Below, one piece after another: positions 45,584 to 55,481 of a DNA stretch of 64,000 nt. The position numbers and the translations under genes are program-made. The notes under the pieces were generated by a model, which was not told where the DNA came from, did not search any database, and saw nothing but the letters and a program-made list of their open reading frames with translations. The stretch lies in NCBI GenBank assembly GCA_002746975.1, contig NVXE01000008.1, positions 95,667 through 159,666 of the forward strand, read 5' to 3'. Origin of the DNA: Bacteroidota bacterium. GTDB taxonomy: Bacteria; Bacteroidota; Bacteroidia; Flavobacteriales_D; Sanyastnellaceae. Position 1 is the first letter of the stretch; each line of letters opens with the position of its first letter.

Positions 45584-46505
45584 TCGCTTGAATATATTTA
45601 TTCTGATAGGAAGTATCTTTCTTTCGCTTTGTTTCACAGTAAACGTCTCAGCCCAAACCTCTTTCTTCTCTCCCACCCTCTCCGACTACCGTTCTTCCGG
45701 ATGGAACCTTTCCCTTGGCGGATCTGGGCTTGGCGGATCGCATTCGGAATTTCAAGAGGAGTGGATTACTGAGAATCTCCTTTCTGGGACGACAGACACC
45801 CTCTACTCCGGTACTTGGACTCCCGATGGCGGCTTTCATTTGACGGGAGGGATAGGACGAGTTTGGATCGCTAAAAGACCGCTCCTGGCAGATAGATTCA
45901 CGCTCGGAGTTATAGGGTCGAAACGCTCTATTGTCGAATCGTTCAATGGACGAGTCGCCCCATTTCCTAACCCGACTCTACCTCCTACGCCCGTTCCTAC
46001 GACCTTTATTGACAGCTCCCTAACGAGTTCGGCAAGTTCGATCAATCTAGGAATTTACGGTTCCGCTCTACGTGCTATCCCGATTTCACCAGACCTCTTC
46101 GTCGAGCTAGGGCTCGGAGCTTCGTTCCGTTACGACTTTAAGCTCGATACTACTCCCCCACCATTAACTCGCCCCACCCCAGAAAACGAATACTCACCAT
46201 ATTCGGCCAGTCTAGAAATTATCGTGGGAGCTGGCGTTATGATCTGGAGAAATCGATTTATGAGAGTCCAATTCGCTACAGATATCTTACAACTCGCTCC
46301 CATAAACGGAACTGCAAAACTTCCTTGGATGGTGGGAAGTTATCGACCGTACAGGGTAATAATGAATTGGGATTTGTTTGGTCATAAGCCCCTTAAAGCT
46401 GAAGGATCATGCGCTGCTCCTACTCACTCAGAGAAAGCGAGAGAGTTATTCGGAAAGGATATGAGAGGATATGGCAGAGCGAAGAATAAAGTGAAAAAGC
46501 GCTGA
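45576..46505 (+). CDS. Exported, probably outer-membrane protein of unknown function
   Basis: A 309-residue protein with a signal peptide (hydrophobic core to about residue 25, cleaved near VSA-Q). The mature part is rich in Gly and alternating aromatic residues (GWNLSLGGSGLGG, FHLTGGIGRVWIA, LFVELGLGASFRYDF), as in small outer-membrane barrels. Two Pro-rich loops are present (PFPNPTLPPTPVPT and PPPLTRPTPENEY), and the tail is Lys/Arg-rich. I recognise no family. Its start overlaps the kmo stop by eight bases (ATGTTTAG), so it is translated from the same mRNA, although a functional link is not evident. Confidence 0.7.
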   Translation: MFSRLNIFILIGSIFLSLCFTVNVSAQTSFFSPTLSDYRSSGWNLSLGGSGLGGSHSEFQEEWITENLLSGTTDTLYSGTWTPDGGFHLTGGIGRVWIAKRPLLADRFTLGVIGSKRSIVESFNGRVAPFPNPTLPPTPVPTTFIDSSLTSSASSINLGIYGSALRAIPISPDLFVELGLGASFRYDFKLDTTPPPLTRPTPENEYSPYSASLEIIVGAGVMIWRNRFMRVQFATDILQLAPINGTAKLPWMVGSYRPYRVIMNWDLFGHKPLKAEGSCAAPTHSEKARELFGKDMRGYGRAKNKVKKR

Positions 46506-46561
46506 AGGAGGATTATTTCTGGTGTTGCGAAAACCTTCTGAATTTACCTAGTTGTTACAAC

Positions 46562-46954
46562 CTACCCCTCACATAGTTCCACTAGTACCTTCGCAGTATC
46601 TGATGGGTGAAGGAACGCTATTCGCTTTCCATCTGCGCCGTCTTTAGGACCGGAAATACATCTATAACCCTTTGCTTCGAGAATCGCGATTTCTGCCGAG
46701 AGATCATCTACTGCGAAAGCGACGTGATGAAGTCCTGGCCCTCGCCTTTCTATATGACGAGCGATAGGCCCATCTGGAGTTGTCGATTGAAGGAGCTCTA
46801 CTTTTGAATCGCCCGCCTTGAAAAATGAAGTTATTACGCCTTCCGACTCCACCTCTTCTCGCTTGTAAGGAGCGATACCTAAAACGTCCGTGAATATTTT
46901 TTCTGCTGCTGCTAGATCCTCTACCGCTATTCCTAGATGTTCTAATTTCTTCAT
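46562..46954 (-). CDS. mce: Methylmalonyl-CoA epimerase
   Basis: Interconverts (R)- and (S)-methylmalonyl-CoA in propionate metabolism, feeding the B12-dependent mutase. The 130-residue VOC-fold protein starts MKKLEHLGIAVEDLAAAEKI and has the family segments SKVELLQSTTPDGPIARH, GPGLHHVAFAVDD and the final VLVELCEG, with metal ligands expected at the His and Glu of these. A longer frame upstream is rejected because a -7 box lies four bases before ATG 46954. It is divergent from the SDR gene. Confidence 0.93.
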   Translation of the reverse strand: MKKLEHLGIAVEDLAAAEKIFTDVLGIAPYKREEVESEGVITSFFKAGDSKVELLQSTTPDGPIARHIERRGPGLHHVAFAVDDLSAEIAILEAKGYRCISGPKDGADGKRIAFLHPSDTAKVLVELCEG

Positions 46955-46958
46955 ATTC

Positions 46959-46966
46959 CAAAGGTA
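46959..46966 (-). promoter_or_regulatory. -7 box of the epimerase, leaderless position
   Basis: TACCTTTG on the minus strand, a full consensus match, is followed by GAAT and then the ATG at 46954: a four-base gap predicting a leaderless mRNA. Confidence 0.6.
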
Positions 46967-46998
46967 AACCAAACCCGATTTATCGTAGTAAGCTAGCT

Positions 46999-47006
46999 TA
47001 TCTTTG
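46999..47006 (+). promoter_or_regulatory. -7 box of the SDR gene, leaderless position
   Basis: TATCTTTG is a full consensus match followed by CGAC and ATG 47011, a four-base gap. Confidence 0.6.
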
Positions 47007-47010
47007 CGAC

Positions 47011-47796
47011 ATGAATTTATCATTAAAAGGAAAGCACGCTTTGGTTTGTGGTGCGTCACAGGGAATAGGGCTTGCCGCCGCACGCGAACTTGCAATGTTA
47101 GGTGCGAGGGTGACGCTAATGGCGAGGAATGCCGATAAGTTAATGGACGCAGTAAAAGGATTGCCTGAAGGAGATCACGAGGGGCACGGATATGTGGTGG
47201 CGGACTTTAGTAAGTACGAAGAAGTTAGAGAAGTGGCTCAAAAATTAACGGCGCACACGAAAATAGATATCCTCATAAATAATACTGGAGGACCTAAAGG
47301 AGGACCGATTTCAAGTGCGGAGGTAGAAGAGTTTACTCGAACTTTTGAGCAGCACTTGTTGTGTAATCATGTTTTGGCACAAGCTGTTCTACCTGGGATG
47401 AGGGAAAGGAAAAATGGACGAATTGTGAATGTGATTAGTACTTCTGTGAAAGCTCCACTCAATGGGTTAGGAGTTTCTAATACGATACGAGGCGCAGTAG
47501 CTAATTGGTCGAAAACCCTTGCCAATGAGGAGGGGAAACACGGAATTAGAGTTAATAATGTACTTCCTGGAGCTACGAATACAGGAAGACTGCAAAGTAT
47601 TATCGAAGCGAAGGCGAAAAAAGGCGGCGTTTCGACAGAAGCGATACAGAAATCTATGGCGGGGGCCGTCCCTGCAGGGAGATTTGGTGAGCCTGAGGAG
47701 ATAGGTGGAGCAATCGCATTCCTTTGCACGCCGGCTGCAGACTATATCAGTGGGATTAACTTACCGGTAGATGGAGGCAGAACAGCCTCACTTTAG
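47011..47796 (+). CDS. Divergent short-chain dehydrogenase/reductase without YxxxK
   Basis: A 261-residue Rossmann-fold oxidoreductase-like protein. The cofactor motif GASQGIG (14-20), the NNTGGP segment near 90 and the C-terminal FGEPEEIGGAIAFLCTP with DGGRT are those of FabG-like SDRs. The catalytic Ser region is present (VISTSVKAP), but where Tyr-xxx-Lys is expected the sequence reads GLGVSNTIRGAVANWSKTLA, without Tyr and with Arg near the Lys position. I recall a similar VSNTxR pattern in a Bacteroidota subgroup, so it may be a defined divergent clade. The reaction is unknown. It shares a divergent promoter region with the epimerase. Confidence 0.85.
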   Translation: MNLSLKGKHALVCGASQGIGLAAARELAMLGARVTLMARNADKLMDAVKGLPEGDHEGHGYVVADFSKYEEVREVAQKLTAHTKIDILINNTGGPKGGPISSAEVEEFTRTFEQHLLCNHVLAQAVLPGMRERKNGRIVNVISTSVKAPLNGLGVSNTIRGAVANWSKTLANEEGKHGIRVNNVLPGATNTGRLQSIIEAKAKKGGVSTEAIQKSMAGAVPAGRFGEPEEIGGAIAFLCTPAADYISGINLPVDGGRTASL

Positions 47797-47807
47797 AAAC
47801 TTTGAAT

Positions 47808-47815
47808 TATCTTTG
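47808..47815 (+). promoter_or_regulatory. -7 box of gdhA
   Basis: TATCTTTG matches the consensus and lies 47 bases before ATG 47863. No TTG is found at the usual upstream spacing. Confidence 0.5.
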
Positions 47816-47847
47816 CGCCGCAAACGCACACTAAAGAAAAACGTTAG

Positions 47848-49206
<1,359 letters not shown>

Positions 49207-49213
49207 TTGCATT

Positions 49214-49651
49214 ATGATTACAGGATTCCTTCACCTCCACTCTGCCCTTCGATGGGTAGTACTTGCGCTTTTACTAGTAACTTTTATTAAAGCTGCTATC
49301 GGCTTATCTAACAAATCTACTGATTTCGGATCTCAAGGAAAGCTCGGTCTATTCACTATGATCGCTCTTCATATCCAACTTATAATAGGACTTGTCTTAT
49401 TCTTTGATGGGCACTGGTCTGAATATACATTAGACGGAGTTACTCGATTCTTTATGATGGAGCATACTCCCATGATGATTATTGCTATCGTACTAGGAAC
49501 CCTCGGTCATTCTTTATCGAAAAGAGCTACTGAGGTAAGAGCTAAATTCAAGAAGCAAACAATCTTTTTTGGTCTTTCATTGCTATTAATATTTGCAATG
49601 ATACCATGGCCATTTATGCGCAACTTCGGTGAAATTTTCGGTTGGATTTGA
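49214..49651 (+). CDS. Four-helix membrane protein, possible b-type cytochrome
   Basis: A 145-residue inner-membrane protein with four helices. Conserved-looking His residues lie at helix ends or inside helices: HLHSALRW at the start, ALHIQLIIGLVLFF in helix 2, MEHTPMMIIAIVLGTLGHSLSK in helix 3. This spacing would allow bis-His heme binding as in small cytochrome b561-like proteins. The next gene encodes a c-type cytochrome lipoprotein that overlaps it by four bases, which supports a redox role. Heme binding is inference; I do not recognise a named family with certainty. Confidence 0.7.
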   Translation: MITGFLHLHSALRWVVLALLLVTFIKAAIGLSNKSTDFGSQGKLGLFTMIALHIQLIIGLVLFFDGHWSEYTLDGVTRFFMMEHTPMMIIAIVLGTLGHSLSKRATEVRAKFKKQTIFFGLSLLLIFAMIPWPFMRNFGEIFGWI

Positions 49652-49995
49652 GTCGATTTAATATAATACATCTGCTTTTTATTGCCGTTATTTCCTCATG
49701 TGGGAACACTGAGGGAAGTACTAGACAGGTGCTAAGCGATGAGATTAAGGCTATCAATTTCGAAGATGTTAGAGCTACTTACGGGTATAAGTGTTCTATC
49801 TGCCATGGTAGCGAAGGAGTATCTGTAATACGAAGTGCACCTAATTTGGTATCAAGTCAGCTAAGTATTGATGAGAGGGTGGAAATTATTTCAAACGGAA
49901 AAACCACTATGCCTCCTCAAAAGGATGTCCTTGATGAAAGTATGATCCTGGGGCTTGCTATGTATATCGATAGTCTTGCCATTGCGGCTAATTAA
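49648..49995 (+). CDS. c-type cytochrome lipoprotein
   Basis: A 115-residue exported monoheme cytochrome. The N terminus is a lipoprotein signal ending in the lipobox AVISSC; the heme motif is CSICH (ATYGYKCSICHGSEG), and the distal Met is likely in TTMPPQ. Translation probably starts at TTG 49648, overlapping the previous stop (TTGA); TTG 49642 is an alternative. It probably passes electrons at the periplasmic side, with the membrane protein before it as a candidate partner. Confidence 0.85.
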   Translation: MSRFNIIHLLFIAVISSCGNTEGSTRQVLSDEIKAINFEDVRATYGYKCSICHGSEGVSVIRSAPNLVSSQLSIDERVEIISNGKTTMPPQKDVLDESMILGLAMYIDSLAIAAN

Positions 49996-50007
49996 AGTCA
50001 AATACTA

Positions 50008-51210
50008 ATGGCGAAACGCGCTCCTATAAGTACAGATGTTGAGAAGGAAACTTGCGTACTTGTGGGACTTGCTACACAGCAGCAGAAGCGGGAGCAATTA
50101 GAGGAATACCTTATAGAACTTGAGTTTCTAGTCACGACGGCTAATGCTGTTTCGAAAAAAACCTTTATTCAATCTCTTACAAAACCAGACGTAAGGACTT
50201 TCATTGGGTCAGGTAAGCTCCAAGAAATAAAGGAGTATGTACTTGCGGAGAATATAGATATGATCGTTTTTGACGACGAGTTGAGTGGGTCTCAGATTAG
50301 AAATATCGAGAAAGAAATCGAGGGTATAAAAGTTTTGGATAGACCTAACCTTATCCTAGATATATTCGCTCAAAGAGCTCGAACTGCACACGCGAAAACT
50401 CAGGTAGAATTAGCGCAATACCAATACCTACTTCCTCGTCTAACGAATATGTGGACCCACCTTCAAAAACAAAAAGGTGGTATAGGGATGAAGGGGCCAG
50501 GAGAGAAAGAAATTGAGACTGACAGGAGGATAATTAGAGATAGGATAGCGCTTTTGAAAAAGGATTTGGCCTCAATAGACAAACAAATGGCTACCCAGAG
50601 AAGTAATCGAGGTGCCCTGATTAGAGTTGCTTTAGTGGGATATACAAATGCTGGGAAGAGTACACTGATGACTGCCCTTTCTAAAAGTGATGTCTTTGCG
50701 GAGAATAAACTTTTCGCTACACTTGACACTACTGTTAGGAAAGTGGTTGTGGGGAATCTCCCATTCTTGTTGAGTGATACCGTAGGATTCATTCGCAAAT
50801 TACCTACTCAGCTAATCGAGAGCTTTAAGTCTACCCTCGACGAAACTCGTGAAAGTGATTATCTAATACACGTTGTTGACGTGAGTCACGCTCAATTTGA
50901 AGATCAACTAGCGGTTGTAGAAAGAACCTTGGCTGAAATAGGTTCCGATGATAAGCCTACTCTTTTGCTTTTTAATAAAATTGACCTTTTAAAAGAGGGT
51001 GACGAGGAAAATGAGTTTGGAAATGAATTCGAGAGTTCTGCTGAAGACATTATTTCAGGATTAAGGGAAAGGTTCGAAAAGGACGGAAATGATGTAATCT
51101 TTTTGAGCGCGAAAAGCAAAGACGACATTACGACTTTAAGAGATTTACTTTATGAGAGAGTGAAAGAATTACACATTAAACGCTACCCTTACAATCAATT
51201 CCTTTACTAA
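50008..51210 (+). CDS. hflX: GTPase HflX
   Basis: Ribosome-associated GTPase that splits stalled or heat-damaged ribosomes. The 400-residue protein has the HflX N-terminal domain (TFIGSGKLQEIKEYV, VFDDELSGSQIRNIEKE), the linker KGGIGMKGPGEKEIETDRR and the G domain with G1 GYTNAGKS (211-218), G3 DTVGF and G4 FNKIDL. The C-terminal tail is short. It is followed by rbfA after nine bases, a pairing of two ribosome factors. Confidence 0.96.
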   Translation: MAKRAPISTDVEKETCVLVGLATQQQKREQLEEYLIELEFLVTTANAVSKKTFIQSLTKPDVRTFIGSGKLQEIKEYVLAENIDMIVFDDELSGSQIRNIEKEIEGIKVLDRPNLILDIFAQRARTAHAKTQVELAQYQYLLPRLTNMWTHLQKQKGGIGMKGPGEKEIETDRRIIRDRIALLKKDLASIDKQMATQRSNRGALIRVALVGYTNAGKSTLMTALSKSDVFAENKLFATLDTTVRKVVVGNLPFLLSDTVGFIRKLPTQLIESFKSTLDETRESDYLIHVVDVSHAQFEDQLAVVERTLAEIGSDDKPTLLLFNKIDLLKEGDEENEFGNEFESSAEDIISGLRERFEKDGNDVIFLSAKSKDDITTLRDLLYERVKELHIKRYPYNQFLY

Positions 51211-51219
51211 CTTCGACAC

Positions 51220-51558
51220 ATGTCTAGTATTCGCCAAGAAAAAGTAGGCTCCTTAATTAAACAGGAGCTAAGTATGATATTCCAACGTGAAGCAAATATG
51301 CATTACGAAGGACTTTTTATTACTGTCACTCAAGTACGAATGTCACCTGATTTGGGCTCTGCAAAGATATATCTGAGCTTTATGGCTGTTAAAGATCCCG
51401 AGGAAGCTCTTAAGGTGGTTAAAAAGGAATCGAATTGGACTCGTAGAACTTTAGCTGGGATTATAGGAAAACAGGTTCGTAGAATTCCCGAGTTAAACTT
51501 TTACATAGACGATAGTCTTGACTACTACGACGCAGTTGAGAAAGCTCTGAAAGGATAG
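51220..51558 (+). CDS. rbfA: Ribosome-binding factor A
   Basis: Single KH-domain protein needed for 16S rRNA maturation in the 30S subunit. The 112 residues show the RbfA start (RQEKVGSLIKQELSMIF), the VRMSPDLGSAKIYLSF strand-helix and the end VRRIPELNFYIDDSLDYY. In Bacteroidota rbfA is usually followed by a LolE-like permease, as here, with four bases between. Confidence 0.95.
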   Translation: MSSIRQEKVGSLIKQELSMIFQREANMHYEGLFITVTQVRMSPDLGSAKIYLSFMAVKDPEEALKVVKKESNWTRRTLAGIIGKQVRRIPELNFYIDDSLDYYDAVEKALKG

Positions 51559-51562
51559 AGCT

Positions 51563-52768
51563 GTGCGTCTTCCCTTCCGACTTGCCAGGCGTTACGTGTT
51601 CCAACCGAAGTCACGTAAACTAGTCCACGTAATTTCCGGAATCTCTATGTTCGTTATTGCAGCTGTAACTATGGCTATGATAGCGATTCTTTCTGCATTT
51701 AATGGTATCGAGGGGTTAGTACAAAACTTATTCGGAACTCTTGATGCAGACCTCGCTGTAATCCCCGTTTCTGGCGAGGTAATCCCGAACGAGCTAAGCG
51801 AAATAATATCAGAACATCCCGGAGTAGCAAACTACTCAGCGGTAATAGAGAGTGAGGCAATAATTCGTGGGAACGGTATAACTCAGATTTGTTCTGTGTT
51901 AGGTGTCGATTCTCAGTACGGAGACGTTTCCGAAATCGAAGGAGCTATAATCGAAGGGGTTTGGGGTAAATCATTCCTTAACGAGCAGTGTATATGTCTC
52001 GGATATGGAATAAGGTCTGAAATAGGAGTTAGATCAGACTCTCTCGAGCCTCCATTAATATCTCTAGGCGCTCCTATTCGAGGCAAACGCCTAAGCCGCC
52101 ACAGAGATAAAGCCTTCCGAACTTTACCGGCTCTAGCATGTGGCACGTTTTCCGTAAATGCCGAGATAGATACTCGCTACGTAATAGCGCCCTTACAATT
52201 AGCACGTGAGCTATTTGACAGACCCAACGAAGTCTCTAGGTTTGAGATACGCGTTTCGGAGGGTTGGACTAGCAAAATGTTGGTCGAGGACGCTGACTTC
52301 CTAAAAGCTTTGGGCCCTAATGTGAAGCTAAGGACTAGAGCTGAGAAGCATAAATTTATAACCCAAACCAATCGCGCCGAAAAGCTCGCCACCTTTGTCA
52401 TTTTGAGCTTTATTCTTGTCGTAGCGGCGTTCAATATTTTGGCCTCTTTAACTATGCTTTTAATAGATAAAAGAGACGATTTAGAGGTGTTTAAGGCGTT
52501 GGGAATGAGAGGTCGAGATTTGGAGCTAACTTTCTCTATGCAAGGACTTGCCATTAATATCATAGGGGGAGTTATAGGTGCGATTCTAGGGATAGCGATA
52601 GTCGTCGGTCAGGACTCTTATGGTTGGCTTACCCTTGAAGGCTCGGTAGTCCCATCCTACCCAGTAAAACTTGCGCTTATTGATGTCGTAGGAACTCTTG
52701 CCGTAGTTATAGGAATAGGAGGTTTAGGCTCGGCAGCTATGGTGAGGTTTCTAATAAGAAGGCTCTGA
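51563..52768 (+). CDS. FtsX/LolE-family ABC transporter permease
   Basis: A 401-residue permease of the lipoprotein-releasing type. One N-terminal membrane helix (VISGISMFVIAAVTMAMIA), a large periplasmic domain (about 50-260) and three C-terminal helices (AFNILASLTMLLIDKRDDLE, then GLAINIIGGVIGAI and the last near 375) form the MacB/LolE layout. The coupling segment FKALGMRGRDL is present. It presumably extracts lipoproteins from the inner membrane with a LolD-like ATPase encoded elsewhere. Start GTG 51563. Confidence 0.88.
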   Translation: MRLPFRLARRYVFQPKSRKLVHVISGISMFVIAAVTMAMIAILSAFNGIEGLVQNLFGTLDADLAVIPVSGEVIPNELSEIISEHPGVANYSAVIESEAIIRGNGITQICSVLGVDSQYGDVSEIEGAIIEGVWGKSFLNEQCICLGYGIRSEIGVRSDSLEPPLISLGAPIRGKRLSRHRDKAFRTLPALACGTFSVNAEIDTRYVIAPLQLARELFDRPNEVSRFEIRVSEGWTSKMLVEDADFLKALGPNVKLRTRAEKHKFITQTNRAEKLATFVILSFILVVAAFNILASLTMLLIDKRDDLEVFKALGMRGRDLELTFSMQGLAINIIGGVIGAILGIAIVVGQDSYGWLTLEGSVVPSYPVKLALIDVVGTLAVVIGIGGLGSAAMVRFLIRRL

Positions 52769-52790
52769 TTTGGCCTTAAAAAGGAGGAGA

Positions 52791-53786
52791 TTACCTCGAA
52801 AAATCGTGATCTTCGAAAAGCTCAGCTATTAGTTCCAACTTCGCCCTTATCTCATCGACGGTATCTAGCGTTACCAAATCGAGTCTGTGCTTCTTAAAAT
52901 CAGGAATCCCCTTGAAGTAATTCGCATAGTGGCGGCGCATCTCTACTATACCTAATCTATCGCCCTTCCATTTTAAAGAACCTTCGAAATGCATAGATGC
53001 GGCTGCTATCCTCGCTTCCATATTCGGGGGAGCTAGATGTTCACCTGTTGCCATAAAATGCTTTATCTCATTAAATATCCAAGGAGCTCCTATACTTGCA
53101 CGCCCTATCATAATACCATCAACCCCGAAGCGTTCTCGATATTCCACCGTTTTTTCAGGGGTATCTACATCGCCATTGCCGAAAACCGGAATATTTAAGC
53201 GTGGATTATTCTTCGTCTCAGCAATCAAAGACCAGTCTGCTTCCCCCTTGTACATTTGGGCTCTCGTGCGACCGTGAATACTTATAGCCGCTATCCCTAC
53301 GTCTTGCAAACGTTCCGCCACTTCTACTATAAACTTTGAATTCTCGTCCCACCCGAGTCGAGTTTTAACGGTCACAGGTAAATTACACGTATTGACGATT
53401 TCCTTCGTCATAGCGACCATCTTCGGGATGTCCTGAAGAATCCCTGCCCCCGCACCCTTACAAGCGACTTTCTTAACTGGACATCCGTAATTTATATCGA
53501 TAATGTCTGGACCCGCTTGTTCTGCGATAGCCGCAGCCTCTCTCATGGGCCCGATATCCGATCCGAAAATCTGAATCCCGACGGGACGTTCGTACTCGAA
53601 AATATCCAGCTTCATTTTACTCTTCGCAGCATCGCGAATTAACCCCTCCGAGCTTATAAATTCGGTATACATAAGGTCCGCCCCGTACTTTTTACATACA
53701 GCACGAAATGGCGGATCACTCACATCCTCCATAGGGGCGAGCAAAAGAGGAAACTCCCCTAATTCTATGTCTTCAATCTTGACCAA
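52791..53786 (-). CDS. dusB: tRNA-dihydrouridine synthase B
   Basis: FMN enzyme that reduces uridine in the D-loop of tRNAs. The 331-residue TIM-barrel protein has the Dus start (LLLAPMEDVSDPPFRAVCKK), the catalytic Cys in INYGCPVKKVACKGAG, IHGRTRAQMYKGEADW and the FMN phosphate site VFGNGDVDTPEK. The start is TTG 53786 within GGTTTGGTCAAG; no ATG fits. It is alone on the minus strand, convergent with the LolE-like gene and divergent from the CPBP protease. Confidence 0.94.
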   Translation of the reverse strand: MVKIEDIELGEFPLLLAPMEDVSDPPFRAVCKKYGADLMYTEFISSEGLIRDAAKSKMKLDIFEYERPVGIQIFGSDIGPMREAAAIAEQAGPDIIDINYGCPVKKVACKGAGAGILQDIPKMVAMTKEIVNTCNLPVTVKTRLGWDENSKFIVEVAERLQDVGIAAISIHGRTRAQMYKGEADWSLIAETKNNPRLNIPVFGNGDVDTPEKTVEYRERFGVDGIMIGRASIGAPWIFNEIKHFMATGEHLAPPNMEARIAAASMHFEGSLKWKGDRLGIVEMRRHYANYFKGIPDFKKHRLDLVTLDTVDEIRAKLELIAELFEDHDFSR

Positions 53787-53834
53787 ACCGTTTACTTAAT
53801 TTTCACGAACTTGCCGCAAAATTAAGCCCTTCGC

Positions 53835-54782
53835 ATGACGTTCATACAAACAGCCTTCAGGAATCTTCATCCGCTCTTGCAATTCGTCTTTATCGCATGC
53901 ATAGCACTCTCGGGAATGGGGTTGTCTGTTTTCATCGGAACCTATGTATCTGCTGGGATTTGCGGTACTGGCGGCACACTTTCTGACATGTTGTCTAGCT
54001 TGTCTAACCTTGAAAGCGAGAAAGGGATTTGTTCTAATCTCCTTATAAATTCTTTAAACCAAATCATAGCATTCGGCGGTGCAGGCCTCGCTTACGCTTT
54101 GCTTCATGGAGCAGCACCAGGGGTAGGGTTTTCATCGGAAGGCAAATCCGACCACTTATGGAAATTCTTCGTCGGGGCAATTATTATTACACTCGGCTTC
54201 TCGCCCATACTCGATTTCACATATCGCATTAATGAGTGGCTTCTCATGGAGGGATCTACTTTACACTCGATGGCAGCAGCACTTGAAGCCGAAGCTGCAC
54301 GTATAACTGCCGCCATGCTTCAAATAGAAACCTCGAAGCAATTTATCGCTACACTAGTTTCTATAGCACTACTCCCTGCAATTTGCGAGGAGTTGTTATT
54401 TCGAGGAACGATTCAGCCCATTTTCGTTAAGTGGAGTGGAAATATTCACGTCGGAATTTGGATTAGCGCTGCGATATTTAGTGCGATACACTTTCAATTT
54501 TTCGGATTTATTCCGCGAATGCTTTTAGGTGCCGGGTTCGGATATTTAGTTTACGCTAGCGGTAGTTTATGGCCCGCTGTATTAGGACACTTTATTAACA
54601 ACGGTCTTGCTGTCTTTGCGGCTTGGTGGCTCGGACCGGAATGGATTTCGGAAGGTATGGACCCTAGTGCAGGAAGTTGGGGGGTAGTCGAAGCTATTAC
54701 TACGTTCGTAGGCGTAACCGCTATATGGTTGAGCGGTCGTTGGTTAAAACGTTCGATGGATTTAAAGGAGCAAACGACCTAA
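53835..54782 (+). CDS. CPBP-family intramembrane metalloprotease
   Basis: A 315-residue protein with about eight membrane helices. The Abi/CPBP motifs are present: motif 1 EELLFRGTIQPIF (Glu-Glu-xxx-Arg), motif 2 SAIHFQFFGFIPRMLLG and motif 3 LGHFINNGLAVF. The family includes CAAX-processing and bacteriocin-immunity proteases; the substrate here is unknown. Convergent with ispD at a distance of five bases. Confidence 0.9.
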   Translation: MTFIQTAFRNLHPLLQFVFIACIALSGMGLSVFIGTYVSAGICGTGGTLSDMLSSLSNLESEKGICSNLLINSLNQIIAFGGAGLAYALLHGAAPGVGFSSEGKSDHLWKFFVGAIIITLGFSPILDFTYRINEWLLMEGSTLHSMAAALEAEAARITAAMLQIETSKQFIATLVSIALLPAICEELLFRGTIQPIFVKWSGNIHVGIWISAAIFSAIHFQFFGFIPRMLLGAGFGYLVYASGSLWPAVLGHFINNGLAVFAAWWLGPEWISEGMDPSAGSWGVVEAITTFVGVTAIWLSGRWLKRSMDLKEQTT

Positions 54783-54787
54783 TATCG

Positions 54788-55477
54788 TTACTCGCCAAAC
54801 AAAGCCCTAGCAATGATGAGATCCTCGGGGGTCGTTAATTTAATGTTCACGGGATCGCCTTGACAAAGAGTAATTGGGTGTCCCGATGCTTCAAAAACAG
54901 AGGCGTCGTCAGTAAAAGTTGGGGAATAAGGTGATGCGAAGGCAGGTTTTAGAAGGGAGAGGTCGAAACACTGAGGGGTTTGGACTGAAAGAAAGTCGGA
55001 ACGATTTACAGAAACAGAATCTGAAACAGAATCTGAATCTTTAGAGTAGGATATCTTACGTATGCTATCCTTTAGGGGAATCGTGGGGATGGCGGAACCG
55101 TGGGTGGCGGCTGTGTCGAAGGCCGTACGTATGAGCTTTATAGAGGGGAATGGGCGAACGGCATCGTGGATTGCTACTAGACCTTCGTCGGGTAGGGAGG
55201 TGAGGCCAGCGAGGACGGAATGAAATCTCTCGGCACCGCCTTTGATAAGGTGGGTCGCGCCTGAGGGACCGTGTTCGGACTCTAGAATTCGAAATTCGTC
55301 GAATAGTGATTCGTGTAGTACGAGAGTAATGGGCGCGTCGGGAACAGCTTCGCCGAAACGACGAAGGGTCCGCCATAAAATAGGCAGACCCTCTATCATT
55401 AAAAACTGTTTAGCTGTATTTGTACGCATGCGCGTACCCGTGCCACCTGCTACGATTATAACGAAGCGGCTCACCAA
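54788..55477 (-). CDS. ispD: 2-C-methyl-D-erythritol 4-phosphate cytidylyltransferase
   Basis: Third step of the MEP isoprenoid pathway: CTP + MEP to CDP-ME. The 229 residues have the CTP-binding loop VAGGTGTRMRTNTAKQF, the VAIHDAVRPF catalytic segment, VQTPQCF and VNIKLTTPEDLIIA. Between IPLKDSIRKI and the VQTPQ motif there is a Ser/Asp/Val-rich insertion (DSDSVSDSVSV) encoded by a 12-bp duplication. It is the last gene of the run deaminase-protease-SOD-ispD. Confidence 0.94.
   Translation of the reverse strand: MVSRFVIIVAGGTGTRMRTNTAKQFLMIEGLPILWRTLRRFGEAVPDAPITLVLHESLFDEFRILESEHGPSGATHLIKGGAERFHSVLAGLTSLPDEGLVAIHDAVRPFPSIKLIRTAFDTAATHGSAIPTIPLKDSIRKISYSKDSDSVSDSVSVNRSDFLSVQTPQCFDLSLLKPAFASPYSPTFTDDASVFEASGHPITLCQGDPVNIKLTTPEDLIIARALFGE
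55011..55040. repeat. 12-bp tandem duplication inside ispD
   Basis: GAAACAGAATCT occurs at 55011-55022 and 55023-55034 and is followed by a partial copy. It is in frame and encodes the Ser-Asp-Ser-Val repeat of IspD. Confidence 0.75.
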
Positions 55478-55481
55478 TTTA

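Noticed and set aside
46955-47095. 47-codon N-terminal extension of the methylmalonyl-CoA epimerase.
   Set aside because: It crosses the full -7 boxes of both divergent genes and the start of the SDR gene, and is not part of the conserved protein.
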